DNA of 34,328 nucleotides from positions 1 through 34,328 of the forward strand of contig JAYMTF010000531.1 in assembly GCA_036897485.1 (NCBI GenBank), written 5' to 3'. The position numbers and the translations under genes are program-made. This DNA comes from Pelargonium nanum. Its lineage: Eukaryota; Streptophyta; Magnoliopsida; Geraniales; Geraniaceae. Shown here piece by piece: positions 11,600 to 22,324 of this stretch (its first letter is position 1; each line of letters opens with the position of its first letter). Below the pieces are notes generated by a model. It was not told where the DNA came from, did not search any database, and saw nothing but the letters and a program-made list of their open reading frames with translations.

Positions 11600-12180
11600 G
11601 GGGTTATAATAAAGTATAGTTTGTTCAATATTTTAATGACCAAAAGACCCCTGTGGTGGACATGGCAGGGTCAAGTACCTCCTCCTTATCAATGATTTCT
11701 GTTTTGCATTAATTATTTAGTTATTTGGTGTATGGTTAATGAGGATGCAATTTTTATTATTGTTGGAAAGAAAGAGAGACCATGGTCTTCTCTTCTTGTA
11801 TCTGACTAAAATTGTAGGTCAATGGTTGTTACAGGGTTTGCTTGTTGGTCAAATTTGTATCACCTTTGATCAAGTCGATGGTGCAGCTATCCAACCATGG
11901 CCCATTCCCATTATTTATTTATTGCCAATAATTTCAACACATAATCTCATATCTAACTTCAATTGGATTTATCAAAACAAAACAAACAAAAACTTCAGTT
12001 GGAAGGTTGAAGACTTGAAGTTGAATAAAAAGTTTCGTAATAGTAATATGCAACTATATCATTACAATTATTGTTATAAAAAAAGTTTTACGCAATTTTT
12101 TATTAAAAATTTAAATCAACATCGTATGTTATGTGATATAAGTTGCACTTAATATTATTCTACCGATATAAAAATAATTG
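11600..12180. other. intergenic, AT-rich
   Basis: This is the region upstream of the PAT1-like gene. Short ORFs here have no recognisable family and the DNA becomes progressively AT-rich. Nothing specific was seen. Confidence 0.5.
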
Positions 12181-12830
12181 TCAAGTTGTACACGTCATTG
12201 CGGAGTTTGAGTTTTGAAAGACCTTGGTCTCCCTTTTCTTTTCATGCAACGAGGGATGATGGAGGGCTCTTAATTAGAAAGTGTTTACCGTTCCGAGTAA
12301 CGTCCTCATGTTTTCTGACATTCAATAGAAAATGATTTATGCTAAGTGTTGGATTAGTTTCTTAAAGACCGCTTGATGGCATATGCGGGAGTACTTTTGA
12401 GAGTCCCATAAACTTACTCTCGAAACTACTTTCATAAGTTTGTCTATTGCATGCGAGAGAAGTTTCTTGGCGAGTGATAGACTTGCAGGAAGTGCATCAG
12501 AACTCGCCGAAGAAGGTTCGTGAAAACGCCACAAAGGCTCTTTGGGCGGGCCTAATGATCTCGATGTGGCTTTTCACAAACACGAGCTTTTGTGGAAGCT
12601 CCACGAAAGTCTCCATAGGGAGGCTTCGTGTATCTAGTGGGAGGCTTTGTTTGAGCTTCGCGGACCTTATAAATTTGGGATTTCATTCTTGGGTCCGGAG
12701 AGTTTTCGAACTGTTTGATGTTCGGCTTATGATTTGATTCTGACTTTTAGTGATGACGTAATATTCAGGAGCTACATATCGTCTTCTCAGTGTACAAATG
12801 AGCTTATAATTTTTTGTGCATCATCAAAAT
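12180..12830. repeat. GC-elevated patch with nested inverted repeats, possible decayed mobile element
   Basis: About 600 bp clearly richer in G+C than the flanks. CACGAAAGTCTCC (12602-12614) pairs with GGAGGCTTCGTG (12619-12630) around a 4-nt loop. GGGAGGCTT is repeated about 21 bp further on. A TATAAAT word occurs near 12668. No coding homology and no convincing terminal repeats or target duplication were found, so the class is unknown. Confidence 0.4.
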
Positions 12831-13320
12831 GCAATCAATAATAATATCATTTGATTCTAGATATTATTCAAACAAACAAAAAATCAACTAGATTTCTAGT
12901 TAACTGCTTTTCATAAAATGTTAATTGTTTATAAGTTGACAATAATCATTATAATATATCATCCAAATTAGATTTAAATTTAATTTAAAGGAATGAAAAT
13001 AAATCAATTACCTTTCTAAAGTTGCTTTGTATCTTTTTTAGTCATTTGCATAATATATACACTCTTACAGCTAAATTTTATCAAAAGAACTATTGCAATA
13101 AACTCGCATTCAAAAAAAAATTATTGCAATAAACTCAACTTCTAGCTCCTAAGAACATTTGCCAAATATAAAAGATTTTGTAGTGCAATTTCATACAACT
13201 CGTTACTATTTTCTCCCCCTCATTACTGTTCTTCACTGTTTTGTAATAGTGTTACATACAAGCTCTTGTTCGAATTCAAAATAAAATTACAGAGAATTGA
13301 AAGAGATAATTGTATGATAG
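12830..13320. other. intergenic, strongly AT-rich
   Basis: Low-complexity AT-rich DNA with a short local repeat of the words TTGCAATAAACTC (about 13093 and 13123). No gene or element was seen. Confidence 0.5.
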
Positions 13321-13435
13321 TTCAGGTTAAAATAAAGGAAGAAGAAGAAGGGTGTTTACGGTATTTCAATGGAAGAGGAAAGGAAAGAAGCAGACACGAG
13401 TCGACAGACAGACAATAAAGATGAAGAGAACGTGT

Positions 13436-13455
13436 CACGTGTGGGGCATCACGTG
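13436..13455. promoter_or_regulatory. pair of G-boxes (CACGTG)
   Basis: Two copies of TCACGTGTGG place palindromic CACGTG cores at 13436-13441 and 13450-13455, 14 bp apart. G-boxes bind bHLH and bZIP factors in plants. No gene start lies close by (nearest annotated starts are several kb away), so function is uncertain. Confidence 0.5.
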
Positions 13456-13579
13456 TGGTATGTAGTGGGCCCACACGGTTTACAGTACTCGTTGTAATGT
13501 AATATAGTAATGTAATCATCGCCATAAATTCTCTGTTTAAAAGTGAAACGTATGTTTCATGTGTTATTAGCGCACGTAA

Positions 13580-13840
13580 TACATGTGTAACGCGCGTCAA
13601 TAATAATTTGTAACTAGATCAATTAAAACTTGTACGTGACATATATTAAATGTAAAAATGCGTTACTAAAAATAACTTGTAACCACAATAATACAGTTTG
13701 TAATTGGTTTACTAAAAAAACGAGCACCGATAAATTTTTGTAACGACACCAGTGATGTTTGTAGCTACTGTATTTTTATATCAAAACACGGGCCAATAAG
13801 AATTTATAACCAAACCGAACGTAGTTTGTAACTAATGTGC
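13580..13840. repeat. degenerate array of TTGTAAC words with about 21-bp spacing
   Basis: TGTAAC or one-mismatch variants (TGTACG, TGTAAA, TGTAAT, TGTAGC, TATAAC) start at 13586, 13609, 13631, 13651, 13678, 13699, 13739, 13760, 13805 and 13827. Spacings are 23, 22, 20, 27, 21, 40, 21, 45 and 22, i.e. about 21 bp or twice that. Between the words the sequence is A-rich and poorly conserved. I do not recognise it as a named repeat. Confidence 0.6.
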
Positions 13841-16283
13841 ACATGTACCATACATGAAACAAACACACATGTGCCAATCCTCTTGAATTCCGTTGGAGCT
13901 CTTCACTCACTCAATTCTGAGTTCTGTTCATTCAAATTCACCTACTTGGCATTCTTTTTTTATTTTCTTTTTGTTCTCTGTAGCTGAAGAATAAAACTCT
14001 CATTCAGGAATAATATTGTGCATTAAACCTAGCTATTTTACATGCATCATCATAATCATCATAAATTCATAACCATCATCATCATCCACCTGAAATGAAA
14101 ATGAGAAACATCAGCCACAATATTATACTGTAATAGTATATGCATGGGTTGAGTGGGGTCCACACTGTATTAGCTGTTCTACCCATTACCCATATGGTCA
14201 TATCCAATCCATGCATGTAGTTGTCTTGTGTTTTACTACTTTTAGTGGTATAATCCAGCAGTACTGCATCAACAATGGACTATCTTTATTGTAGTCTTGG
14301 ACATGAACACCAAACATTTGCTACCATACTTTTCAAAACTCATTTCACATTTATTTCATCCATCCAACTTTCTGTTGTTCTTCACTACCCATTAATTAGT
14401 TTCTTGTTTGTATTGTATTTTCGTTTTGAATGCATGTCATATTTCAATTTTCATAAAGTTAAGTTATATATAAATATTAACAGCATTCTTGTAATAAGTT
14501 AATTAGTATTTCTGAATTTGTTACAGTTGCAAACCAGACAGAGTCTGATGTCATTACGGATGCGTATGCTATATATATGAAGTCCAAAATCATTGTTTGT
14601 GATGTCGCACAATCATTTTTTTTTATGATCAATCATAAGTCCATCTTTTGATTAGTTAAGGTATAACAAGTGGCACAAATAGTGTTCTTGCACCCACTTT
14701 ACCAGTACGGAGTACGTATAACTATATTGGAAATCATAAATATATATAGTAAGATTGATTTGATTATAAACTAATGTTTTAGTTTGACACCTGATTACAT
14801 TTTCTTGAAGTACATACATATAAATATATATGGTCCGGTCGGTCCAACCAACAGAGTTATTCGGTTGCTGCTTCCCCAAATTTTGTGGCCTAATAAACCA
14901 AAAAGAAACATTCCTATTTAAATACTACAATACAATGAGAGTCAAAAGAAAATTGCAAAGCATCTATTCCCTTTACCCTATATATGTTCCGAGTTTTACA
15001 TACAAAAGCCAATGAGTCAATACTTTCTGCAACGTCCCAACAAAAATATTGATTGATTTAGAATAATTTGACTATTTATTGACGTAATTAACGATTTCAA
15101 CCAAATTAATAGTCAGCAATGTCAATGTGTGGTTATTGTCGTAATTAGAAAATTAGAACAAAGTCTGTGTGGTGACGTAGGTAAAAAGTAGAGTCAAATT
15201 ATAATAATGAGAGGAAAATAAATGCATTATAAGTCAATAGCAAGGTTGTGTTTTGTCAAGGTTGATTGCATCAGGAATGACGTAGAGGAAAATAGACATG
15301 TAGATTAAATATGAATTACTTGGAATAAAGACAAAATGAGTGTTTACAGAGTAATTAGGTTTGCTTAATTGCTTACAAGTTACAATCACTGATGCACGAT
15401 GAAGGTAGGTACTGAGATCGATGTCTTAACGAAAACTGCTTTATAATTTGCCGGATATATACTTTTGATTACAACATGAAGCATACAATGATGCACTCAT
15501 AAGTGCAAAAATCAATCATTTTCTTCTTTTGATCGTGAACCTACATCTTTCCGATCAATATGTAGGGTGCGTGCGTTAAGAGAAGGCACCTAACATCTCG
15601 ATACAATAAGAAGAAAGTATCGCTCAGGACGTCCCCTGAAGAGCACACCTGAAAAATACGTCCTAAAAGGCTTAATTGTAAAATAATTTTCAATAATTAC
15701 TGTGTATGAACGGTGAAGACAAATAGAATGTTCAATCCAGCCAAAGTAATAGCTTGACCCTGACAACTAACCTTGTTAAGAAAACATGGAAGCGAGTTGC
15801 ATAGTAGCAAGCACGGAAGGATGATTGTAAAAGTAACAAGAGTCTCTCACTATAAATGAGGATACATAAACAATGATAGGGTACAGTTTATAGTTGGTGA
15901 TTATAGTATTGATCCATTACCGAGATCTAACTTAGGCATTAAAGAAATTTCAGTTGAAAAAAGATTTGTTTTGCAAAATTAAGAATTCAAGAGAGTAAAA
16001 CGATAACATCTGATCGTCGGGAGAACCATGATAGTAACAAAATTTGCGTTTTTTTTCTTCTCCTTTTTAACCAGAAAAATGATATTGATAAAGGATCTAT
16101 TTTAAGCCAAGTTCAAACAATACATTAAGTCCAACAAAAATCATGAATTCACTTTATAAATATCATGTGTACAATATAAAAAGCATTTTGTTGAAGAATG
16201 TACATCCTCCAAAGTGGATTAGCATTGTATACTGTACAAGCAAATGACAGAAGGAGCTTTAGAGAACAAAGTATGGAAACAAT
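13840..16283. other. intergenic, AT-rich, no gene recognised
   Basis: 2.4 kb between the TGTAAC array and the zinc-ribbon gene. It holds scattered CAT/ATC trinucleotide runs (14043-14090) and several TGACGTA words (15079, 15172, 15278) of the kind bound by bZIP factors. A moderately complex stretch at 15540-15900 contains no conserved ORF. Nothing more can be supported. Confidence 0.5.
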
Positions 16284-16332
16284 TTATCCAGAAAAGAATC
16301 TTTTCCAAGACTGCCATGGCAGAAATCCACCT

Positions 16333-16367
<35 letters not shown>

Positions 16368-16961
16368 CAAAACATCAAACAGAGGAAGCAACAAATATTA
16401 GAGCAAATATATGAGAATTCAATTATTCAATTACCACATCCTGGGCACCGATAATAGTCCTCCTCCTCCAGAATAAGCCCTGAGCCTCCACATATTTCAC
16501 ATCTTTTCTGTGCTATCTGCAATAATGTAACAAGAATTAGCAACAGTTTAACACAACACATGCTTAAGCAAATTACCAAAAAATGAAAAAGGCAATTACA
16601 ATTCTTTTGCTGAATTCAATTCCTGCCACTACAAATGGTGTAACTCCAGCTGAAATAAGAAAATAAATAAATGGAAATTAATTACAAGTAATGAGCAGTG
16701 CGATTCAACACTAGAAAAAAAGCGATGAATACCTATAGATCCAACGATGATTTGCCATCCAACCTCGATTTGCGCCGGATCGGCCGCAGCTGCGCTTACA
16801 TCGGTAACTGCTGTCGCCGATCTTCGTCTCCGGTGCAAATGGTTGCTTCCGCTTCTGCGAGATTCAGATTTTGGACGGACTGTAATTGGTGCGGTTCTGG
16901 AGAGATTTGTTGAGAAATTGGGCGCTGTGATGAACAGTCGTGAAGAGACTGATGCTTCCAT
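16284..16961 (-). CDS. small plastid-type zinc-ribbon membrane protein
   Basis: Four exons on the minus strand: 16733-16961, 16600-16649, 16435-16516 and 16284-16330 (phases 1, 0, 1), all with GT-AG borders, giving 135 residues. Residues 1-60 are rich in Ser, Ala and Arg with few acids, like a chloroplast transit peptide. Residues 68-89 are one hydrophobic segment (GWQIIVGSIAGVTPFVVAGI). Two Cys pairs follow, CEIC (99-102) and CPGC (117-120), forming a likely zinc ribbon or DnaJ-type cysteine motif, then the conserved-looking end GFLPWQSWKRFFSG. I recognise it as a conserved plant protein of this type but cannot give a symbol or a proven function; plastid membrane location is inferred. The very short exons and strict frame across three introns support the model. 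The start is the first in-frame ATG, upstream of the transit-like region. Confidence 0.8.
16335..16364. repeat. A30 homopolymer, acting as T30 polypyrimidine tract on the minus strand
   Basis: Thirty consecutive A residues. On the coding (minus) strand they are a T30 run immediately before the GCAG acceptor of the last exon of the zinc-ribbon gene. Confidence 0.97.
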
Positions 16962-18063
16962 TTACGCGAAGCAGAGCTGGGAAAGAGAGAGCAGAACAGA
17001 ACAGAGGCATTTCTGGAGATGAGGTTCGTTTAAGGATTGTTTCAAATTTTGACCACGTTGCTTTCGCGCCAACCACACACCCATACTGTGGACCATATCG
17101 CGCGCCCACGAGACGGTGCCGTTTTTTAGTACATTTGTCTTTCAAAATTACCCACTTCTATTTAATAATTAATAGAAAAAAAGCCTAACCTCTTTCTCTC
17201 TTTCACAGTTTCACCTATTTTTTAGCTGGTTAAATAATTTTTTGCTCTTCTGTTGGCTTCATTGTTACTATTGGCTACTAATATTCATTCAAATTCCAAA
17301 CGTCTTGGTATCGTCTATGCATTGATTATATATTAAGTTTATGAGACTATATTTACTATAAACAGCTGAGCAAATTGTAGAACAGTTATAACGCACATTA
17401 AATAAATAATGCATTATAGTAATCTTAATGTTAGACTTTCGCATATAAATAAGAATATACTTGCTCCAATGCATATTTTAGCTTCCTAATTAGATATGTA
17501 GTAAAAAATCTATTTTGGATCTACGATAATTTCAACGTTGTTTGTGTGTGTTTGTTCTGTTTAATATGAAATCTTATTTATTAAGAAAATAGTATAAAGA
17601 AAAGGGAAATGAAATATGAAAAAAAGACTCTCAATCAATAAATTATGGTCAATTAAGTGATACTACATCAACGATTAACACTCAAATCCGTTCCAGTGAA
17701 TTTTTAAACACAGAGCGCCCAGCCCAAATACATTTTATTTGTGTCTTGACTGAAAATCTGAGCAATATAAATGATACTAATGAAATATAACCATTACTAC
17801 TCAATTTGTGTTTGAGCAAGCAAGTGGTTCAATATATTTATTATTTATTTTTTTATTTTTTTAGATAATCATTTATTTTTACTAACCATTTGAGGAAGAA
17901 GATAAACCAGAGAAGCAGTGGATAGTTGTATGTAGGAGTAGATATTTTGAGTAGTGACTGTGAGGTGAGGAAGAGATTCTGTCTACTGTCCTAATTTAGG
18001 GTTTTGGGGTATATTCTATCTACTTAGACTTAGAGAACACACAAAAAAGAAGATAACGGATAA
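16962..18063. other. divergent promoter region between the zinc-ribbon gene and mTERF5
   Basis: 1.1 kb separate two divergent start codons. The first 170 bp are GC-richer with the E2F-like word; the middle is AT-rich, and the part before 18064 is A/G-rich as in leaders. No other gene was found. Coordinated expression of the two plastid-related genes is possible but unproven. Confidence 0.5.
17062..17070 (+). promoter_or_regulatory. E2F-like site
   Basis: TTTCGCGCC fits the E2F consensus TTTSSCGS and lies about 100 bp upstream of the zinc-ribbon gene start (16961, minus strand). A second CGCGCGC cluster is at 17097-17103. This is a consensus match only. Confidence 0.4.
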
Positions 18064-20989
18064 ATGGCAGTTTTCTCTCAGTCTTGCTTCAAATTCACTC
18101 CCGTTGTTCGGAATCCTCTCCGGACCGACTTCACCACCACCACCAACACCGATGCTTGGAGGCGAACTACCACCACCACCAACTTCGTCGCGCTCTCCTC
18201 GCACACCAATCCCAAAATGCTCAAGTCCTATCGCAGCGCGCGCTACAGACAGTCCTTATCCCCTTACTACGATGATGATTCTGACCTAGACGATGATGAT
18301 GATTCTGACCTAGACGAAGAAGACGAGTCGGATGATGTTTGGTACTCTGATGTGAGCCTTCGTCTTCCTTTTCAACTTCCAACTCGTTTTCAATTCAACT
18401 CACATTTTTGCTTTCTTGCTTGCTTGCTTCAGGACTATCTTTTGTTCTTTAGTTGATTTTTGAAGCTGAATTGCTTTCACTATTCTGTTTTTTTGGGTTG
18501 GCATATTGTATGGTTCGAGCATTGTGCTATGTGTGAAATTGAACAGTGAGAACATCTCTCATCAAACTATACTCATTTAGCAATAGAGCATAACCTTATA
18601 GTTTTAGGTTCAGTTATTTATAATCTGTTTTTCCATTTTTAAAAGTAGAATCTATATTGCATCGCCATTTTGCAGGGTTACTAGGGCTTTGGTCTCTTTC
18701 TTGGGTCGGGTATCAAGTATACGTATTTATGTTCTTTACCAATTATATAATAGTTGTTACTACTCCCTCCGTCCCAAAATTAGTTTCTTGCTTCTATTTT
18801 GAGAAGAATTAAGGAAATTTTAGTTAGTGTTGTATATTTTCTCATGTATCTTATGGACATGTGTTGCAACAAACTCAAATAATACTAACTAACTTATTAT
18901 AAGGCTATTATTGGTAAATCATGCATAACTAACTTCCTAAAAAAGGAAAAAAGGCACTCTTTTTGTGACAAATTCATTAGAAACAAGACACTCATTTTGG
19001 GGCGGAGGGAGTACTACTTAAGGAGCCCTCCTATCTAACTACTGCCTTAGGCTTAACTCAGACACAAAGGATCTAATGAATGACTCGTCTACATGTATTC
19101 AGTTTTATTGTTACTTGGTTAAATTCTTCATTTGACTGTAGAGTGTGTCTCCAGGATGAATATTCCGAACTTGATGAGGATGTGAAGACAAGTAAGTCAG
19201 CAAAAGTCATGGAAATGAGACAAGGTACTCATTCAAGCACTTAAGTATTAATCCTTTAGTTTTTGTGGGAGAGGCCGAAGGGGGTGGGTGAGGAAGGGAA
19301 GGAAAGATGAACTATATAAACTATTTTTTTGCAGGAAAACAGGGAAACCCAAAAAAGGATCAGGTAATGAAATCATTACAATCTAAAGGAAGCCTCAGTT
19401 TCAACAAAGACCATTTGGATGTCAAAAACAAAAACCAGTTTCTGGATACTGATATTGGAGAACTGTCTACTGCTTCAGAAAGATCAAAGGTAATGGGTTC
19501 CTTTGACATGAGTGTTTGATGAAGGGTAATCCTTGAGCATATTCTGAGCTGCCTATGATGGTACTAATGGGAGTATATTTACTCATTGTAGATGCAAGCA
19601 AGGAAACTTATTGAAAATAAATATCCACAACTGCTAGAAGAAATAGATATGGATGCAAAATGGATTCCTCTTCTTGATTATCTGAGCTCATTTGGACTTA
19701 AGGAATCACATTTCATTCAAATGTATGACAGGAACATGCTTTGTCTACAATATAATGCTGTTTCTGCACAAGAAAGATTGGATTACTTAATGAGCGTTGG
19801 CGTCAAACATAGAGACATTAGAAGAATACTTCTAAGGCAGCCACAGATTTTAGGATATACAGTGGAGAACAACCTAAAACCCCATGTCAAATTTTTGGCA
19901 GATTTGGGTATACCAAGTTCTAAAATAGGGCAGATAATTGCTAATTCTCCATCCCTATTTTCTTATAGTGTTGAAAACTCATTGAAACCCACTGTGAGAT
20001 ACTTGGTTGAAGAGGTAGGCATTAAGGAAGCTTTTTTAGGTAAAGTTGTGCAGCTGAGCCCTCAAATCCTTGTTCAGCGAATTGACATAACATGGAATGC
20101 TCGTTATACATTTCTTTCAAAGGAGTTGGGAGCACCCAAAGATAGTATAGTGAAGATGGTAACAAAACATCCTCAATTCCTTCATTACAGTATTGAAGAT
20201 GGATTGCTGCCTAGAATTAATTTTCTGAGGAGTATTGGGATGTGCGATGCTGACATTTTGAAAGTCCTGACTAGCCTTACACAGGTCAGTTATCTTTACA
20301 TGCCGACACTGAACATATGAAGTTTACAATGTAACTATTTTATAGGGAGTTATCATGTTCATTTCTTATTGAAGTTTTGCAATATATATGTGCGTCTGTA
20401 TGCAGCTCTTCTTTCAAATTACTCTGTTTTTCTTTTTCTGCTGAAGAGTTTTAATGTTCTACAAGGCCTAGATGAACTTCTCCGTTCAAATTACTCTGTT
20501 TTTTTCTTTTTCTGCTGAAGAGTTCTAACGTTCTACTAGGCTTAGATGAAGGAAGATTATATGCTTAGTTCTACCATTTGATCTTGGAATAATTTGATTT
20601 CTTTTATTTTTATCACAATATAATTACTTTCTCTGTATGATCTGATGGGATGTGCTGGTTGTGAGTGGCAGGTATTTTCTTTGTCACTGGAGGATAACCT
20701 AAAGCCTAAATATAGGTATTTGGTTAATGAACTAAACAACAAGGTTCAGTCCTTGAACAAATATCCTACATACTTGAGCTTGTCCTTGGACCAAAGAATT
20801 CGCCCTCGCCATCGGTTCTTGGTTTCCTTGAAGAAAGTTCCTAAAGGGCCATTTCCTCTCAGTTCATTGGTTCCAACTGATGAAAGCTTCTGTCAGCAGT
20901 GGGCTGGGACTAGTTTGGATACATATTTGGAATTTCGTCAAAATTTACTGTTAAGCAAGTTTGCCAAGAAATATGAAAGAAAACGATGA
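18064..20989 (+). CDS. MTERF5: mTERF5/MDA1-like plastid transcription factor
   Basis: Exons 18064-18351, 19155-19224, 19335-19489, 19592-20284 and 20672-20989 (phases 0, 1, 0, 0) give 507 residues. The N-terminus (MAVFSQSCFKF, Ser/Thr-rich, poor in acids) looks like a chloroplast transit peptide. An acidic Asp/Ser/Glu-rich spacer follows (about residues 69-93). From residue 172 the protein is a chain of about 30-residue mTERF helical repeats, recognised by recurring L-P--L-FL--LG and ---P-IL-YS words. The end reads GPFPLSSLVPTDESFCQQW, characteristic of Arabidopsis MDA1/mTERF5. That protein acts in plastid gene expression, reported as a transcription pausing factor at psbEFLJ. The last donor (CAG|GTCAGT) and acceptor join Q-V inside a repeat and are well supported. 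Orthology is strong; plastid targeting is inferred. Confidence 0.93.
18271..18315 (+). repeat. in-frame tandem duplication coding an acidic DSDLD unit
   Basis: A 21-bp unit (18271-18291) is followed by a 24-bp copy with one extra GAT codon (18292-18315). Both encode Asp-rich units ending SDLD. This lengthens the acidic spacer of mTERF5 without changing the frame. Confidence 0.85.
18763..19011. mobile_element. Stowaway MITE (Tc1/mariner-type), complete
   Basis: The left end CTCCCTCCGTCCCAAAATTAG (18763-18783) and the inverted right end (19 of 21 bases matching) are the classic Stowaway terminal repeat. The element is 249 bp, flanked by TA target duplications (18761-18762 and 19012-19013). It lies within intron 1 of mTERF5 and carries no ORF. 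It would have been moved in trans by a mariner-like transposase. Confidence 0.95.
20406..20550. repeat. tandem duplication of about 70 bp in mTERF5 intron 4
   Basis: Copy 1 (20406-20475) and copy 2 (20476-20550) share TTCAAATTACTCTG, a T/C tract, TTTTTCTGCTGAAGAGTT and an end GATGAA, with scattered substitutions and small indels. It is adjacent head-to-tail duplication of intron DNA, with no coding effect. Confidence 0.9.
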
Positions 20990-22324
20990 TGCGTTGCACT
21001 ATTGTCGCTTCTAAAGTAATACTGACGTAAGTGTTCGGAAAGAGCTGAGTAATTAATGTCTATCAGCTTAAAATAATGTTCAGATGATTTTGGGGTGAAC
21101 CTCTGGTTTTCTAACTAGTATAACTCACTGGTAAGCCGATTACTTCATCTGTTTTATGGTGTTTTTAGTAGACTGATTCAGTTATTTACTACATTTCAAT
21201 TGCTTCATGACTAAGTGCCTTCATATGCAGATGCTGGTCCAAGTTTTGCATACACAGTTGACACCTATACATTCAGTTGAAAGTATGACTTAGTGCCATA
21301 ATCTACACAGAAGCTGCTCTATTTTTGTTCCAACTGTTATTTGATGGCTCCCAGTTGTAGACAAGCCATGAGGGTAAAGAACTGTTGGTGATTGCAAAGG
21401 CAAAAGACATTCAAGCAAAGTTTTAATCTTAAGGTCAGTTTGTAGTCATTGAGCAATAAATTGCAGGTGAATGTAAATACAAATAGCTTGTAGCTTAAAA
21501 GTGGCTCAGCAGGAAGAGAACATGCTAAACTCTTAAATATGTTATGCTCCTTTGTAACCAGCTAATAGCCTAATAGATGACCATACTCTTTTTATAAAAT
21601 AAAAAAATTGGTAGTATATATAAATATAATATGGAATTATCCCTAATTCATGCAATGACCTTTTGTGGATACCCTAGCTTTTATATTAGATTTTAATGTC
21701 TAAAGTAACAACACTTGTGGGATCATGAACAGAAATGTTTTACTAAAGTGTTAATCTAGAGATCTTTATGCATATTACTGATGATAATTTTTTTGCTATT
21801 CAATGGTTACCAGAACAGTTGCAGGTGTGCCTTGTGTTTTTGATTCATCAAGAGGATTACTTGAAGGTTAAAAATAGCTATTAATCAGCCAAGAAGGTAT
21901 AAATGCAAGTTTTGTAACCTCATAGACTCTACCATACCTCCTTGTATACTAATTTTGTTTCCAAGTTCTAAATGGTTTTGTTTGTTATATGTGCTTTTTG
22001 TTTGTTGGGCAACCTCAGGAGTAATCCTACTAGGGTCCGAATCAGTATACGACAACTATTCATGTTGATATGTTTACCTTTGCTTTTTCGTTGCCTTAAT
22101 GGCAAAGTAAACTAATGTATTTGCTATTTTTTCATTTGTATTCTTATCTGTCCTGGTTTATGTTCATATGAAATGCTGCATTGGTTTCAGTAGATGTGTT
22201 TTCAATTTAAGATTCTCATTATTCCTCATAGTTATTCTTGTAGAAGACAAAATTGTATCATCTGTCCTTTCTTGTTCATATTTATTTTGATTCACATGAT
22301 TTGTCACCCAAAAATGTTTATCTT
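20990..22324. other. mTERF5 3' flank
   Basis: AT-rich sequence downstream of the mTERF5 stop, presumably 3'UTR then intergenic. No conserved ORF or repeat structure was recognised. Confidence 0.5.

Noticed and set aside
11739-12152. 137-codon open frame upstream of the PAT1-like gene
   Set aside because: Low-complexity, AT-driven, no conserved motif; second half is Asn/Lys/Tyr-rich as expected from random AT-rich DNA.
12348-12826. possible solo LTR beginning TGTTGGATTAG
   Set aside because: No matching right end or 5-bp target duplication could be found.
13322-13600. 92-codon minus-strand frame across the G-box pair
   Set aside because: No family resemblance; composition follows the local repeat and regulatory words.
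16747-17022. plus-strand frames of 60-91 codons opposite the zinc-ribbon first exon
   Set aside because: Antisense to a better-supported, spliced gene; caused by its Arg/Ser-rich, GC-rich codons.
18508-18530. GGTTCGA word suggesting a tRNA T-loop
   Set aside because: No acceptor stem or D-arm pairs around it; it lies in mTERF5 intron 1.
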